Positions 9,266-23,905 of a DNA stretch of 64,000 bases are shown here, piece after piece. Within the stretch, counting starts at the first letter, position 1; each line of letters starts with the position of its first letter. Location of the stretch: the NCBI RefSeq assembly GCF_018987235.1, contig NZ_CP072197.1, forward strand, positions 1,860,001 to 1,924,000, in the 5' to 3' direction. The notes below the pieces were generated by a model, which did no database searches, was not told the origin of the DNA, and was given only the letters and a program-made list of their open reading frames with translations. Source of the DNA: Lactobacillus crispatus. GTDB lineage: Bacteria > Bacillota > Bacilli > Lactobacillales > Lactobacillaceae. The translations under genes were made by a program, and so were the position numbers.

Positions 9266-9780
9266 TTGCAATTTTTTTAATTATTTTAGCAGGATTTCCG
9301 GCAACTACCGTATTAGCTGGCACATCTTTGGTTACAACGGCATTAGCCGCTACAACGGCGTTTTTACCTACCGTAACGCCAGGCAATATCGTTGCTTTAG
9401 CGCCAATCCAGGCGTTTTGTTTGATAACAACTGGCTTTAATTCCAGTTCTTTTCTATGCTGTGGATCCAGCTTGTGATTAACTGAAATCAGGTAGGCTCC
9501 AGGCCCAATCAACACATCGTTCTCAATTGTAATCCCGCCTAAGTCGACCATCATCACATTGGCATTAATAAACACGCGCTCGCCTAATTTGATGTTGTGC
9601 CCATAATCAGAATAAAATGGTAACCGAATCTCTATACTAGCCAGCTATTTTTTGACCAATTATTTCACTAACCAATTGTCTAACTTCACAGCTACAATGC
9701 CGTTGTGTATTTAAATTCTGCAATAATCGCTGATTCTGTTGGGCTAGTTTTCGACGTAAATCGTGATCTTCTGTTTCCAT
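9261..9780 (-). pseudogene. Sugar/maltose O-acetyltransferase family, frameshifted
   Basis: This is a left-handed beta-helix acetyltransferase of the LacA/Maa type. The 3' part carries PFYSDYGHNIKLGERVF, then NAWIGAKATILPGVTVG and GNPAK, the hexapeptide-repeat core. The gene starts at an ATG at 9780 with an AAGGAG site and begins METEDHDLRRKLAQQNQR. This frame stops at a TAG near 9639, and the family sequence resumes in the next frame (SIEIRLPFYSDYG), so one base is extra or two are missing at about 9638-9643. The 104-aa downstream ORF alone lacks part of the acceptor domain. It is divergent from the LysR gene, which may once have controlled it. Confidence 0.8.
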
Positions 9781-9888
9781 TATTACCACTCCTTTTTCTT
9801 GCTCTACTCCAGTTTAAAGGGTAAGCTTATCAATGTGCAAAGCTTATAAGGTATGAAGTATAATAACAATTGTTTATAGGTGATTTAA

Positions 9889-10770
9889 ATGGAATTACGT
9901 GTTTTAAATTATTTTGTCGCTACAGCGCAAGAATTAAATATGACGCGAGCTGCACAAAAACTATTAGTCTCACAACCTGCTTTATCGCGTCAGATAGCAG
10001 ATTTAGAGGATGAATTAGGCGTTAAGTTATTCAACCGCCAACCGCGGCACTTAACCTTAACCCCTGCAGGACAGTATTTATATGAACAAGCAAAAGAAAT
10101 TCTTACTTTAGCTTCCAAAACCAAGAGTAACCTACAATCTAGTGCTGTCATCAGTGGTGACCTAACTATTGCTGCCGGCGAAAGTTTTGCCATGCAACGT
10201 CTAATGAATATCGTCAGCAACATTATTCGGGATTATCCTACAGTTAAAATTCATATTCTAAGTGGCGATTATGAATTTGCAGAAAGGCGTTTAAACACGG
10301 GTGCAGTTGATTTTGCCGTAATCATTGGTAATCTACCTTTAGATAATTATCCTTCTCTGCAACTCCCTGAGAAGGATACATGGGGTGTTTTAATGACTAA
10401 GGATGATCCTCTAGCAAAAAAGAGTGCTATTACAGCTGAAGATTTAGTTGGACGAAACGTCTTAAATTCACAACAAGCCGAAAATCGAAAGTACTTTGAT
10501 TCATGGTTCGGTAATTATAAAGAGCAAATTAATATCATCGGTACTGTTAACTTGAATTTCAACGGTACACTTTTAGTTAAAAATAAAGCAGCTATTATGC
10601 TCACACTCGATAAGCTAGCCAATATATCAGATGAATCCAATCTAACTTTTAGACCAATTACTCCAATGTTAAAACAGCCGGTCACAGTAATTTGGAAGCG
10701 AGAAACCAATTTATCACCTGTAGCTGATTTATTCCTAAATCGTTTACGAGCATCAATTGATGACGATTAA
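9889..10770 (+). CDS. LysR-family transcriptional regulator
   Basis: The 293-aa protein has the LysR layout. An N-terminal winged HTH covers residues 1-60, with the diagnostic NMTRAAQKLLVSQPALSRQIADLE then LGVKLFNR and LTPAG. A two-lobed periplasmic-binding-like effector domain follows (about 90-290). It starts at ATG with AGGTGA upstream. It is divergent from the broken acetyltransferase, the usual arrangement for a LysR target, but the ligand is unknown. It is monocistronic, with a strong terminator. Confidence 0.93.
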   Translation: MELRVLNYFVATAQELNMTRAAQKLLVSQPALSRQIADLEDELGVKLFNRQPRHLTLTPAGQYLYEQAKEILTLASKTKSNLQSSAVISGDLTIAAGESFAMQRLMNIVSNIIRDYPTVKIHILSGDYEFAERRLNTGAVDFAVIIGNLPLDNYPSLQLPEKDTWGVLMTKDDPLAKKSAITAEDLVGRNVLNSQQAENRKYFDSWFGNYKEQINIIGTVNLNFNGTLLVKNKAAIMLTLDKLANISDESNLTFRPITPMLKQPVTVIWKRETNLSPVADLFLNRLRASIDDD

Positions 10771-10771
10771 C

Positions 10772-10812
10772 AAAAATAACCTAGATCGAATTGATCTAGG
10801 TTATTTTTTACT
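10772..10812. terminator. Terminator between lysR and manO
   Basis: AAAATAACCTAGATC pairs with GATCTAGGTTATTTT around a 5-nt loop, with a T-run. It lies between convergent genes and can act on both. Confidence 0.9.
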
Positions 10813-11181
10813 TTATTTCTTTTTACGACTAAAACGTTGCTTCAATCGTTGCCATAAGCTTAATGCCCTGCGCATATGATCAGCTGGTACATATTTTCTT
10901 ATTGCTCGCAATATCTTTTTAGGATCACGTGCCGCAAAAATAAATTTACCATTTGACTTAGTTCTGATTTCAAAACGCGGAATATAACGTCCACCAAAGC
11001 GGACATCTGCAACCACATAAGTTACTTCATTCCAAGGAATCTGAACATAATCTTCAACGTTTCGTTCGTTATAAAATTCAAAAGCTCTATCGCCGATCAT
11101 GATTTTGCCGTATGATGCAATTCCTCTAAACCAGGTTGCATCAACAGTGAGATCGACTTTTGTATTAATTGACTTAGCCAT
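10813..11181 (-). CDS. manO: DUF956 family protein ManO, mannose PTS operon accessory
   Basis: This 122-aa cytoplasmic protein has a basic C-terminus (QRFSRKKK). DUF956 proteins are commonly the last gene of mannose-class PTS operons in lactic acid bacteria and are thought to modulate the transporter or its expression. The start lies 3 bp after the manN stop, so the gene is co-transcribed. The residues around the GRYIPRFEIRTKSNGKFIF segment fit the family. The molecular role is not established. Confidence 0.85.
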   Translation of the reverse strand: MAKSINTKVDLTVDATWFRGIASYGKIMIGDRAFEFYNERNVEDYVQIPWNEVTYVVADVRFGGRYIPRFEIRTKSNGKFIFAARDPKKILRAIRKYVPADHMRRALSLWQRLKQRFSRKKK

Positions 11182-11184
11182 TTA

Positions 11185-12105
11185 TTAAAGAATGCCCCAT
11201 ACATGGAAGAGAACACCGACAACGAAGATACCGATGATAATCCAGATTGGTGAAACTTTCTTCTTCAATAACCACATACAGAAGAAAGTTAAGAGCAAAC
11301 CAGCTAAACCAGGAATTAATTGGTTCAAGTTGTCTTGTAAAGTAGTAACTTTAGTACTGCTTAAAGCTTTACCGTTACCCATATCCCATTGTTGAAGAGC
11401 GGATTGGATACCTTTAGCACCTGATGGAAGCTTGTCCCATTCGATGTAACCACCCTTTTGAATAGGAGTTTGAGAAACAATTGGAGTGAACTTGATGTTT
11501 ACCCAACGTTCAATTAAGGCACCCAAGACGAACATACCCATCATTGAAGCACCACGGGTAACCTTTTGAAGCATACCACCTGACATATCACTGGTGATAG
11601 CTGAACCAGCCTTGTAACCAAATTCTTGTGTGTACCATAAGAATGCGATTCTGATAATATTCCAGATAACGAAGAACAAGATAGGACCCATTACGTTACC
11701 TGCAATGGCCATTGATGCACCTAATGCACCAACAATTGGACGAACAGTGTACCAGAATACAGGGTCACCAACACCGGCCAAAGGTCCCATCATACCAACC
11801 TTAACACCTTGGATAGCGTCATCAGTAACTTCTGCACCGTTAGCCTTATCTTCTTCCAAAGCCAAGGTAACACCAAGAACAGGTGATGCTAAGTATGGGT
11901 GAGTGTTAAAGAATACTAAGTGTCTTTGTAAGGCAGCAGATAAATCTTTCTTGTTTGGGTATAACTTTCTCAATGCTGGAATCATTGAATAAGCGTAACC
12001 ACCGTTTTGCATTCTTTCATAGTTCCATGAACCCTGAAGGAATTGTGAGTGCCACATAACGTTAAAACGGTCGCGCTTGGTTAATTTAGTTTTCTTATCA
12101 GCCAT
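11185..12105 (-). CDS. manN: PTS mannose/glucose transporter subunit IID
   Basis: IID is the second membrane subunit of the Man-type phosphotransferase system. With IIC it transports mannose, glucose or related hexoses during phosphorylation. The 306-aa length is normal. The N-terminal amphipathic half (QFLQGSWNYERMQNGGYAYS, YPNKKDL, FFNTHPYLASPVLG) is strongly conserved in IID, and Gly-rich membrane segments follow (PLAGVGDPVFWYT). An AGGAGG site precedes the ATG. It is the third gene of manL-manM-manN-manO. Confidence 0.95.
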   Translation of the reverse strand: MADKKTKLTKRDRFNVMWHSQFLQGSWNYERMQNGGYAYSMIPALRKLYPNKKDLSAALQRHLVFFNTHPYLASPVLGVTLALEEDKANGAEVTDDAIQGVKVGMMGPLAGVGDPVFWYTVRPIVGALGASMAIAGNVMGPILFFVIWNIIRIAFLWYTQEFGYKAGSAITSDMSGGMLQKVTRGASMMGMFVLGALIERWVNIKFTPIVSQTPIQKGGYIEWDKLPSGAKGIQSALQQWDMGNGKALSSTKVTTLQDNLNQLIPGLAGLLLTFFCMWLLKKKVSPIWIIIGIFVVGVLFHVWGIL

Positions 12106-12133
12106 TATATAAATCCTCCTCTATGCGTTCATT

Positions 12134-12943
12134 TTAATAGTCATCAATGATATCGCCGAGTGGATCGCCAGTGCCGGCATCGCCAGAATTATTGTTTCCA
12201 CCGTTGCCACCCTTAGCTTCAAGAGCTAAGTACATCAAAGCCATTGAAAGGCCAATAGCACCAAGGGCGATCAAAGTTAAGTCTTTGATAGCAGCAAGGG
12301 CAAAACCAATTGCGAAGAATGGCCATACTTCCTTACTTGCCATCATGTTAATAACCATAGCGTAACCTACGGCTACAACCATCGCACCACCGATAGTCAT
12401 ACCTTCGTTTAACCATTGTGGCATCATTGCAAGCCAACTTCTAACAGTACCTGAAGGGATTGCTAAAAGAAGTGCAGCTGGGATAGCAATTCTCAAACCT
12501 TGTAAACATACGGCAATCCATTGCCATAAGTTGATCATACGCCAGTTACCCTTCTTAGCTTCTGCGTCCATGATGTGAACGATAGCAGTTGAAATAGTAC
12601 GTACGATCATAGTTAAGAACAAACCAGCAACAGCTAATGGGATAGCGATACCAGTAGCAGTACCAATACCCTTAATACCTTGACCACCTTCGATCAAGAT
12701 AATAGCTGAAGCTACTGATGCTAAGGCAGCATCTGGTGCAACAGCGGCACCAATGTTAGCCCAACCTAAAGCGATCATTTGTAATGAACCACCTAAGGCA
12801 ACACCTAAATCCAAGTGACCGGTTACTAAACCGATCAAAGTACAAGCAACTAATGGTTGGTGGAATTGCCATTCATCCAAGATACCTTCCATACCGGCAA
12901 GAAAGGCAACAAACACAACCAAAATCATTTGAATAGCGTTCAT
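12134..12943 (-). CDS. manM: PTS mannose/glucose transporter subunit IIC
   Basis: IIC forms the sugar channel with IID. The 269-aa protein shows multiple membrane segments and family motifs (GMEGILDEWQFHQPLVACTL, GSLQMIALGWANIGAAVAPD). The C-terminal tail is hydrophilic and Gly/Asn/Asp-rich (about 20 residues), a variable cytoplasmic end. It lies between manL (21 bp) and manN (28 bp). In lactic acid bacteria, IIC/IID of this system can also be the receptor for class IIa bacteriocins. Confidence 0.95.
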   Translation of the reverse strand: MNAIQMILVVFVAFLAGMEGILDEWQFHQPLVACTLIGLVTGHLDLGVALGGSLQMIALGWANIGAAVAPDAALASVASAIILIEGGQGIKGIGTATGIAIPLAVAGLFLTMIVRTISTAIVHIMDAEAKKGNWRMINLWQWIAVCLQGLRIAIPAALLLAIPSGTVRSWLAMMPQWLNEGMTIGGAMVVAVGYAMVINMMASKEVWPFFAIGFALAAIKDLTLIALGAIGLSMALMYLALEAKGGNGGNNNSGDAGTGDPLGDIIDDY

Positions 12944-12964
12944 TTATTTACTCCTAATTATTTA

Positions 12965-13972
12965 TTACTTTTTTTCGTCAAGTAAAGTTTGAGCCTTCTT
13001 CAAGATAGCATCCATATTACTTGGAGCATCTGAAGGAACTTTTCTTACATCAAACTTAACGCCCATCTTTTCAAGTTCACGGAATGTATCAACGTCTTTT
13101 TGATTCATTGATAATACGTTGTTGGCGTTAACATCGCCTTCCTTATATGACATTGAACCAACGTTGATATTCTTAAGATCAATACCGCCTTTGATAGCCC
13201 TCAATACATCTTCTGGATTTTCAAACAAAAGAAGTGCATGAGTGTTTCCAAATCTTGGATCTTTAGCAATTTCTTCCATCTTCTTGAGTGGAACAGTATG
13301 AGCCTTAACACCAGCTGGTGCAGCTTCACGAATCATACTCTTACGTAAATCATCCTTAGCTACACTATCTGAAACAACAATTACTCTATCAGGCTTCATA
13401 GCTGGAATCCAACCAGTTGCCACTTGACCGTGAAGCAAACGTGAATCAATTCTTGCCAAAACGTACTTGATATGACCATCACCAATAACAGTACCTTCTG
13501 GAATGCTCTTCTTACTGCCCTTAGCAGCAGCTTTGTCAGCTGCTGGAGCTGCAGCAGCCGTCTTAGGCATTAAGTCAGCTGGCTTAGTCTTAATTCCATC
13601 TCTACCAGGTTGAACAACTGCAGTGGCGATGTGCTTTGCAGTTGCATTAGCATCCATCATTCTCTCAGTTAATGCTTGTACAACCATTGGTAAATTCATA
13701 CCAGCAACAATTGCCCATTTATCATGCTTTTCAGCAAGTCCATTTGCTTGGTTAAATGGAGTACCACCCCATAAGTCAACCAAGAACAAAACTTCATCCT
13801 GGTTATCAAATGAAGCAATTGCTTTTTCCATTTTGCCACGAATGTCATCTGGACCTTCATCAGGCTTTAAGATAACATGTGCAAAATTATCTTGTTCACC
13901 GAAAAGCATTTGCGCAGATTGTGCAATACCATCGGCAAAGCCACCATGGCTGGCTAAAACAATTCCTACCAT
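12965..13972 (-). CDS. manL: PTS mannose/glucose subunit IIAB
   Basis: This fused cytoplasmic phosphotransfer protein of 335 aa passes phosphate from HPr to IIA and IIB and then to the sugar. The IIA domain (1-130) has VGIVLASHGG with His9 as the phosphorylation site. A 25-residue Ala/Lys/Pro linker (about 135-158) follows. The IIB domain (165-330) has LARIDSRLLHGQVATGW with His181 as its phosphorylation site. It is the first gene of the operon, with a GGAGGAAA site. The linker is of the usual flexible type. Confidence 0.96.
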   Translation of the reverse strand: MVGIVLASHGGFADGIAQSAQMLFGEQDNFAHVILKPDEGPDDIRGKMEKAIASFDNQDEVLFLVDLWGGTPFNQANGLAEKHDKWAIVAGMNLPMVVQALTERMMDANATAKHIATAVVQPGRDGIKTKPADLMPKTAAAAPAADKAAAKGSKKSIPEGTVIGDGHIKYVLARIDSRLLHGQVATGWIPAMKPDRVIVVSDSVAKDDLRKSMIREAAPAGVKAHTVPLKKMEEIAKDPRFGNTHALLLFENPEDVLRAIKGGIDLKNINVGSMSYKEGDVNANNVLSMNQKDVDTFRELEKMGVKFDVRKVPSDAPSNMDAILKKAQTLLDEKK

Positions 13973-14011
13973 GTAATTTCCTCCTCTAGATCAAAAAATG
14001 AATCCGCTTTT

Positions 14012-14017
14012 ATTATA
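14012..14017 (-). promoter_or_regulatory. Candidate -10 box of the man operon
   Basis: The minus strand has a perfect TATAAT about 40 bp before manL. The -35 position 17 bp upstream is only a T-run, so an activator or extended contacts may be needed. AAAACGCTTTTT nearby has a CcpA-like core but is too degenerate to call. Confidence 0.45.
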
Positions 14018-14232
14018 CGATAAATATAGACTTTAAAAAAGCGTTTTTTGAAAATAATTTCATAAAGTGCCAATTTGTTTCAAGCAGTCCAAATGCCTTG
14101 TCTCCCAAGCAAAGACAGAAATTAGTCTAATAAAAAAAGAAAGCCTGTTTTCATGATTTGAGTCGTTTTTCACAAATTTGGCTTCCTATTAAAATATATG
14201 CTGGTTGGATAATTTCATTTTCATAAAATAAC
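14018..14232. other. Gene-free stretch between man operon and rRNA operon
   Basis: It is AT-rich with no ORF of note. An imperfect inverted pair AGAAAGCC/GGCTTCCT lies around 14140-14190. Nothing else is recognised. Confidence 0.4.
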
Positions 14233-14258
14233 AAAAAAGGAAGCCTTCCGCTTCCTTC
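14233..14258 (-). terminator. rRNA operon terminator
   Basis: AAGGAAGC and GCTTCCTT flank a 5-nt loop. The A6 run at 14233-14238 on the plus strand gives a U-run in the minus-strand rRNA transcript just after tRNA-Asn. Confidence 0.85.
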
Positions 14259-14267
14259 TTCCCTTTA

Positions 14268-14340
14268 CTCCGGCTGTCAGACTCGAACTGACGACATCTT
14301 GATTAACAGTCAAGCGCTCTACCAACTGAGCTAAGCCGGA
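14268..14340 (-). tRNA. tRNA-Asn (GTT)
   Basis: The minus strand folds into a cloverleaf. The acceptor TCCGGCT pairs with AGCCGGA, the discriminator is G, the D-arm is GCTCAGTTGGTAGAGC, the anticodon stem is CTTGA/TCAAG with loop CTGTTAA (anticodon GTT), and the T-arm contains GTTCGAGTC. CCA is not encoded. It is the last gene of the rRNA operon. Confidence 0.95.
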
Positions 14341-14353
14341 ATATTAAAAAAGA

Positions 14354-14471
14354 GCACGGCAGCTTCCTTTCCTCGCAGGCAGTTGCCCACCAACTACTTT
14401 CGGCGTTAAGAAGCTTAACTTCTGTGTTCGGCATGGGAACAGGTGTATCCTTCTTGCTTTCGCCACCGTAC
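14354..14471 (-). rRNA. rrf: 5S ribosomal RNA
   Basis: About 118 nt carry the standard 5S landmarks, such as GGATACACCTGTTCCCATGC followed by GAACACAGAAGTTAAG. Complementary ends (GTACGGTGG with GCCGTGC) form helix I. It lies between 23S and tRNA-Asn. Ends are accurate to a few bases. Confidence 0.95.
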
Positions 14472-14542
14472 TCTTTTGAGCTTTTACACTCAAAACTAAA
14501 CATAATCCTCCTCGCAAAAAAACTTCCAGTTTGCTTCGCTTT

Positions 14543-19222
<4,680 letters not shown>

Positions 19223-19391
19223 TTTGAATGATTGCTCATTCCTTATTTAAGATCTTTGTCTCAAATTTATTGCTTGCGAATTGACTTCGCTTCTTGTTTG
19301 GGTTTTTACACCCGCACACTTTTAGCGAAACTTTGTTCAGTTTTCAAAGTACTACCTCTGTCTTGCTTTTTGTAAAGCAGACAGCTTTTAT

Positions 19392-19515
19392 ATTTTATCA
19401 AACCATCATTTCTTTGTCAAGAACTTTTTGATTTGTTTTTTCGTCTTGCTCAAGCTTTTTCTGCTTTCACCTGACGACATTTAAATATATTACCAGCTTA
19501 TTTACTTCTTTGCAA
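19392..19515 (-). promoter_or_regulatory. Tandem rRNA promoters P1 and P2
   Basis: On the minus strand, P1 is TTGCAA (19510-19515), 17 bp, TAATAT (19487-19492). P2 is TTGACA (19415-19420), 17 bp, TAAAAT (19392-19397), close to consensus and about 170 bp before mature 16S. Tandem promoters about 95 bp apart are typical of rRNA operons. Confidence 0.85.
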
Positions 19516-19851
19516 GTACTTTTTTCTTTTTATTTGTTTTCTTTCCTTGCATGTCTGTTTTTAAGCTCTCGTCGCATCTCTCGAAGCGACTTTATTAATT
19601 TACCTTATTTTCTCCGCTTTGGCAAGTCTTGCTTTTCGTTCGCAATCTTTTAGAAACGCTTGGACGCGTTGTAATTATTTCTTTATTTATATTTCAATCT
19701 ACTTTTTCTTTTTGCTTACTTTATTTTTATCCTTACGCTTATTATTCGAGTTTTACTGTTTTTTCTCTTAATTTTAGTACAAAATTTTTCGAATTTTTTT
19801 CAAAATAATTCAAAAAAACAGTGTTTTGCCTAATTTTTCACTCAAAAATGC
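19516..19851. other. AT-rich upstream region of the rRNA operon
   Basis: There is no ORF of note. Runs of A/T upstream of P1 could act as UP elements. Nothing else is recognised. Confidence 0.4.
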
Positions 19852-19900
19852 AAAAAAAGACGTTTATCAAATATAATCATTCGATAAACGTCTCATTTTA
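19852..19900 (-). terminator. Terminator of the adhesin gene
   Basis: AGACGTTTATC and GATAAACGTCT pair around a ~24-nt AT-rich loop. The A7 run on the plus strand gives a U-run in the minus-strand transcript. Confidence 0.8.
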
Positions 19901-19927
19901 TATCTTTAGATGATCAATTTTTAGTGT

Positions 19928-22900
19928 CTATTCATCTTTTTTCTTACGTTTTTCAACGCCAAGTAAACTAATCCAACCTAAACCAGCGAGTAATGTACCA
20001 ATCAAACCTAGTGTGTGTTTGTGTTCACTACCAGTTTGAGGCAATAAGTCTTGCACGGACTTCGGTTTTGCATTTAATTTGTTAGCTAATTGCTTTCTTT
20101 CTGCTTTGCCGGTTTATCTGGCTTAGCAAGCTTGTTTGGCTTATCCGGTTTATTTGGTTTGTCAGGTTTATCTGGCTTCGGCTCTGGAGCTGGTACTTCA
20201 TCTTGCTTGTAAGTAATTTTAATATTACTGTCAGCCGTATCTACTGAAACCTTTTCCGCTGCCACCTTACTTTGTGAAGCAGTGTAGCCACTAAATGTTG
20301 GAGCAGTATATGCATCCCACTGAGTATTACCATCTACCTTCCACTCACTGTATGTAACTTTGCCAGTAACTTTATCAAACGTTACTTTTTGAGTGATAAT
20401 CAGCTTAGCACCAAAAGGCGTAATGACTGTAATTATTCTAGTTGGAGTCTTAGTCAAAGTATCGAAGTGATCATAGTTCTTACTTGAATCACCTGGCACT
20501 GGACCTGTTGGAACATCCCTTGGTGGAGTTTCTGGAGTAACAATAATGGTGTCGTGTTCAACCCTTACAGTTATAGTTGGAATGCCATCAGCAGTTGCAA
20601 CTACTGTCTTAGGAATATCCTGTCCTGAAACAATCTTCCATCCTGCTGGAACTTGTGGATTTACATCTACTGTTTCACCGGTCTTGCCACTAAGCGGAGT
20701 TTGCCCTACTTCTTTGCCATCACTATCAACGTAAGAAATCTTCCCCGTTTGAGTGTTGACAGTATAAGTAACAGTGACTTCACTATCCTTATCATTGCCA
20801 GTTACTTTCACTTGTTCAACCTTGTTAGGATTTGTGGTATAGCCAGCAAATTCCTTCGGCGTAAATCCAGCAAATGTATCCTTACCATCTACCGCAGTCC
20901 ATTGGCCTTCACTATTGGCAACCAGCTTTCCAGTAACCAAATCATATACGGCAGTCCGCGTAAATTCAACGGTCTGTTTCTTTTGATCTTCTGAAATCTG
21001 AGCTAGTTGTTCTTCACTCAAACCTTCGTAATTAATGGTTCGGGTGACATCCTTAACTAGGTCATTTTTCTTGAACCAGCTTTCATCCTTAGTAGGATTG
21101 GTTGCTGAATCAGTTGGATCAACGATTGCTGTCTTGTGAACTAATTTAATGTACAAGTTCTGACTTAATGCCTTGCCAAAAGTATAGCTAGTTGGCAATT
21201 CTTGATCTGGTGCTAACTCGTAGTTCTCTGGAAGCTTCAAATCAAGGTTATCAACAGTTGAGCCAGCAACGCCAGATTCAGCTGGAATTCCATTTGCAAA
21301 TTCATAAGTCAAACCTGCCGGAACTGTAATAGCAGTTGGAACATTAACTTTAAAGTTTGTTCCATCAATTACTGGTACAGTGCTTTCTTGACTATAGTTA
21401 GGATTATCATCTTGCAATTTTTTCAATCCCTTAGCAGTTAAGGCAATGTAGTAAGTACCGGCATTTGTTGGCGCAGAAATTGGCTTACCATTGGCATCGA
21501 CCTATTCATAATCACCAGCTGCTAGGTTAGCAGTATTCAACGTTTCACCGCTTACTAAACCAATTGGAGTGAATACACCGAAGTTGGTAGCTTGAGTGTT
21601 AATCGTTGCAGGTTGACCATCGTACGTCTTGCCATCTGCGCCCTTACTATTACCGTCAAGAACTACATTAAGATCCTTTTGTTTAATTGTGTAAGTGGCA
21701 GAGCCTAGCAGGTCTTCAGCATCCAAGGTGACATTTCCTTGACCAGCGTATTGGTTAAGGGCTTTTTGCAAGTTAACAATACCATTGGCACTCAGCTTAA
21801 TCGTGTAAGTACCAGCATTAACTGGTGCGCTGCCAGCATTTCAAATATAATCACCGTCTTGCAGAGCATACGTACTTTCGGTAGTTGGACCTGGGAAAGT
21901 AAAGTGAACTAAAATTTGACCATTGCTGTTAACTTGTGCAGTTGTTACAGCTGTACCATCAAATGTCTTTTGGTTAGAGCCATTAAGTTTTGCGTCAGCA
22001 GTGGCTGCAGTAACTATGTAGTTAGCTGTTGTCTTAAATGTCCACTTGTAGTTAGCACCATTATTACCAGTTAGTTGCTTAAGCTTTTCTTGACCAGCCT
22101 GTGACAATTTAACTTGGTAAGTACCGACATTCGTTGCATTACCAACAATTTGCAAATCGTCAGCAGTTAACTTAAGTGTCTGAGCTTCACCATCAGCGGA
22201 GTAAACCGTCGCATCGTAGGTTACGTTGTACTTATTCAAGTTAAGTCCACTTGGTAAGGTTTGCTTAGCATCATAAGTCTTGCTGTCACCACTATTCAGG
22301 GTAACAGTAGCTTCGCCCTGGTTAATGTACCCTTAGTAGTTACATCAGCTGCTACTTGTGGGTATGCGTAGTTAGTACCCAAAGCTTTTTCAATGTTAGC
22401 CAACCCTTGCGCAGATAATTCCACGTGGTATTCACCGACATTGCCTGGGGTTTGATCAAAGATCAAGTCACCATCTTTAGCAGTGTAGCTTAAATTAGTA
22501 CTATTTTTACCATACGTATATTTACAACAACATAATCCTTGCCTGGATCAGGAACATTAACTTGCCAAGTTTGTCCAGCTTCTTTAGGTAGACTCCATGA
22601 ACCAGAAATCACTTTAAATCCTGGCGTTGTTGAATCACCTGCTGTTTGATCCCATTGCCAATTACCATAAGTAATCGTGTTATTAGCAACATTTAAACTA
22701 CCAGTCTGGGCATAGAATACCTGTATTTGTGAATCAGGTGCAAATTGTTGACCATTTTTGTCACCACCAGCAATTACATATTTAGCCGTTACTGTTCTCG
22801 CTTGCTGTTTTACTGGAATATACAAAACAGTGTGAACTGGACGGGCTTCATAAACTGATGCGTTAGGAAGATTTGCGTAAAAGCAGGCAAAGTGCATTGT

Positions 22901-23694
22901 CCTGGAATTGACGCACCGTTTGCTAATTCGTAACCATAACCTTCTGGATCAGTTGGAATGGTCATATTAAAGTTGAGGTTAGTTTGAACACCAGGGATAA
23001 ATTCTTGTGAATAAGTTTGACCGACAACCGCATTATTGTTGTACTGGTCTACAAATTCAAACGTCACCTTTTGCGCAACATTAACATTAGCATTCAATTC
23101 GTAGTAGTAATACTTACCATCTGCATCATATTGAGCACCAAGCGTACCATTTGGAACAGTAACGCGAATAGTAGCATTTTGCTTGCCACTCACTAAGCCA
23201 TCAGCATTTGTTTGCAAGCGGGAAATAATATAGTTTGGCTGATAACTGTCGGTGCCTTGAGTGAAAGTAGTTTGCTGACCTGAATCGCCGCTCTTATTGT
23301 AAGCACTATAAGAAACTTCCTTATTATTTTGAGTAGAAACACCTTTAGTATCTTCTGGACTAGTAGCTTTTTTATCTTCTGCCTGTTTAGTTGAATTCTG
23401 CTCGGTTGAATTTTTGCTAGTCAAAGGATCGGTACCGCTAACTTCTTTTTGAGCAGTAGTATCGTTATCATTCTTATCAGCTGTCGTAGTCTGATCATTT
23501 CCAGTATCTGTGGTAGTCTTCTTAGCCGACTCAACCTCTTCTGTTTCTACTGGATCCGTAGTATCCGCATGAACCGTTTGACTTGTATTCATCGTCCAAA
23601 GCAAAGTTGAAAGCAAAACGGAACAAACTCCAATGTTCAATTTTCTAATACTAAAGCGCTGCTTGCCTTCAAAGTCATTTTTATTAAAAGTCAT
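19928..23694 (-). pseudogene. LPXTG mucus-binding-type surface adhesin, heavily frameshifted
   Basis: If repaired, this encodes about 1255 aa. The N-terminus has a YSIRK-type signal (KQRFSIRKLNIGVCSVLLST), then a Thr/Lys/Asp-rich stretch to about residue 135. Repeated MBG-like units follow, with GTYxIxLSxxG and ADAKLNGSNQKTFDG patterns. MucBP-type domains are then seen (GKISYVDSDGKEVGQTPLSG). A Pro/Asp/Lys repeat stalk and a sortase signal LPQTG, hydrophobic helix and KRKKKDE tail end the protein. Lesions by position are frameshifts near 22880-22905, 22515, 22320 and 20090-20110, a TGA at 21841-21843 and a TAG at 21502-21504, both at a GDY-[W?] position of a repeat. AAGGGGATTGAGAG precedes the ATG. 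Confidence 0.92.
20110..20165 (-). repeat. KPDKPxK stalk repeat
   Basis: The minus strand encodes tandem KPDKPNK/KPDKPAK units near the wall-anchor end of the adhesin, a typical wall-spanning stalk. The frameshift before LPQTG lies immediately downstream, within or next to this low-complexity stretch. Confidence 0.75.
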
Positions 23695-23822
23695 AGTCTC
23701 TCAATCCCCTTAAGTTATGTTTTATCTCTAACTTATAGTCTTTCTATTACGCGGTTTTATTCTATTCATCTATTTTAATCCCTAACATAAATCACAACAA
23801 AAAGCAGGCTTAAATTATATGC

Positions 23823-23876
23823 AAAAAAATCGTTATTTTAAGTTGTCAGTCACAACAACTAAAATAACGATTTTAT
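23823..23876 (-). terminator. serS terminator
   Basis: A long hairpin pairs AAAATCGTTATTTTA, GTTGT on one arm with ACAAC, TAAAATAACGATTTT on the other. An A7 run on the plus strand gives the U-tract for serS. Confidence 0.85.
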
Positions 23877-23905
23877 TGTGCTCATTTTTTAATTAAATTT
23901 AGGAA

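Noticed and set aside
14020..14090. Sigma-54 promoter for the mannose PTS operon
   Set aside because: TGGCAC occurs on the minus strand but the required GC at the -12 position is missing, and a TATAAT box is closer to the gene.
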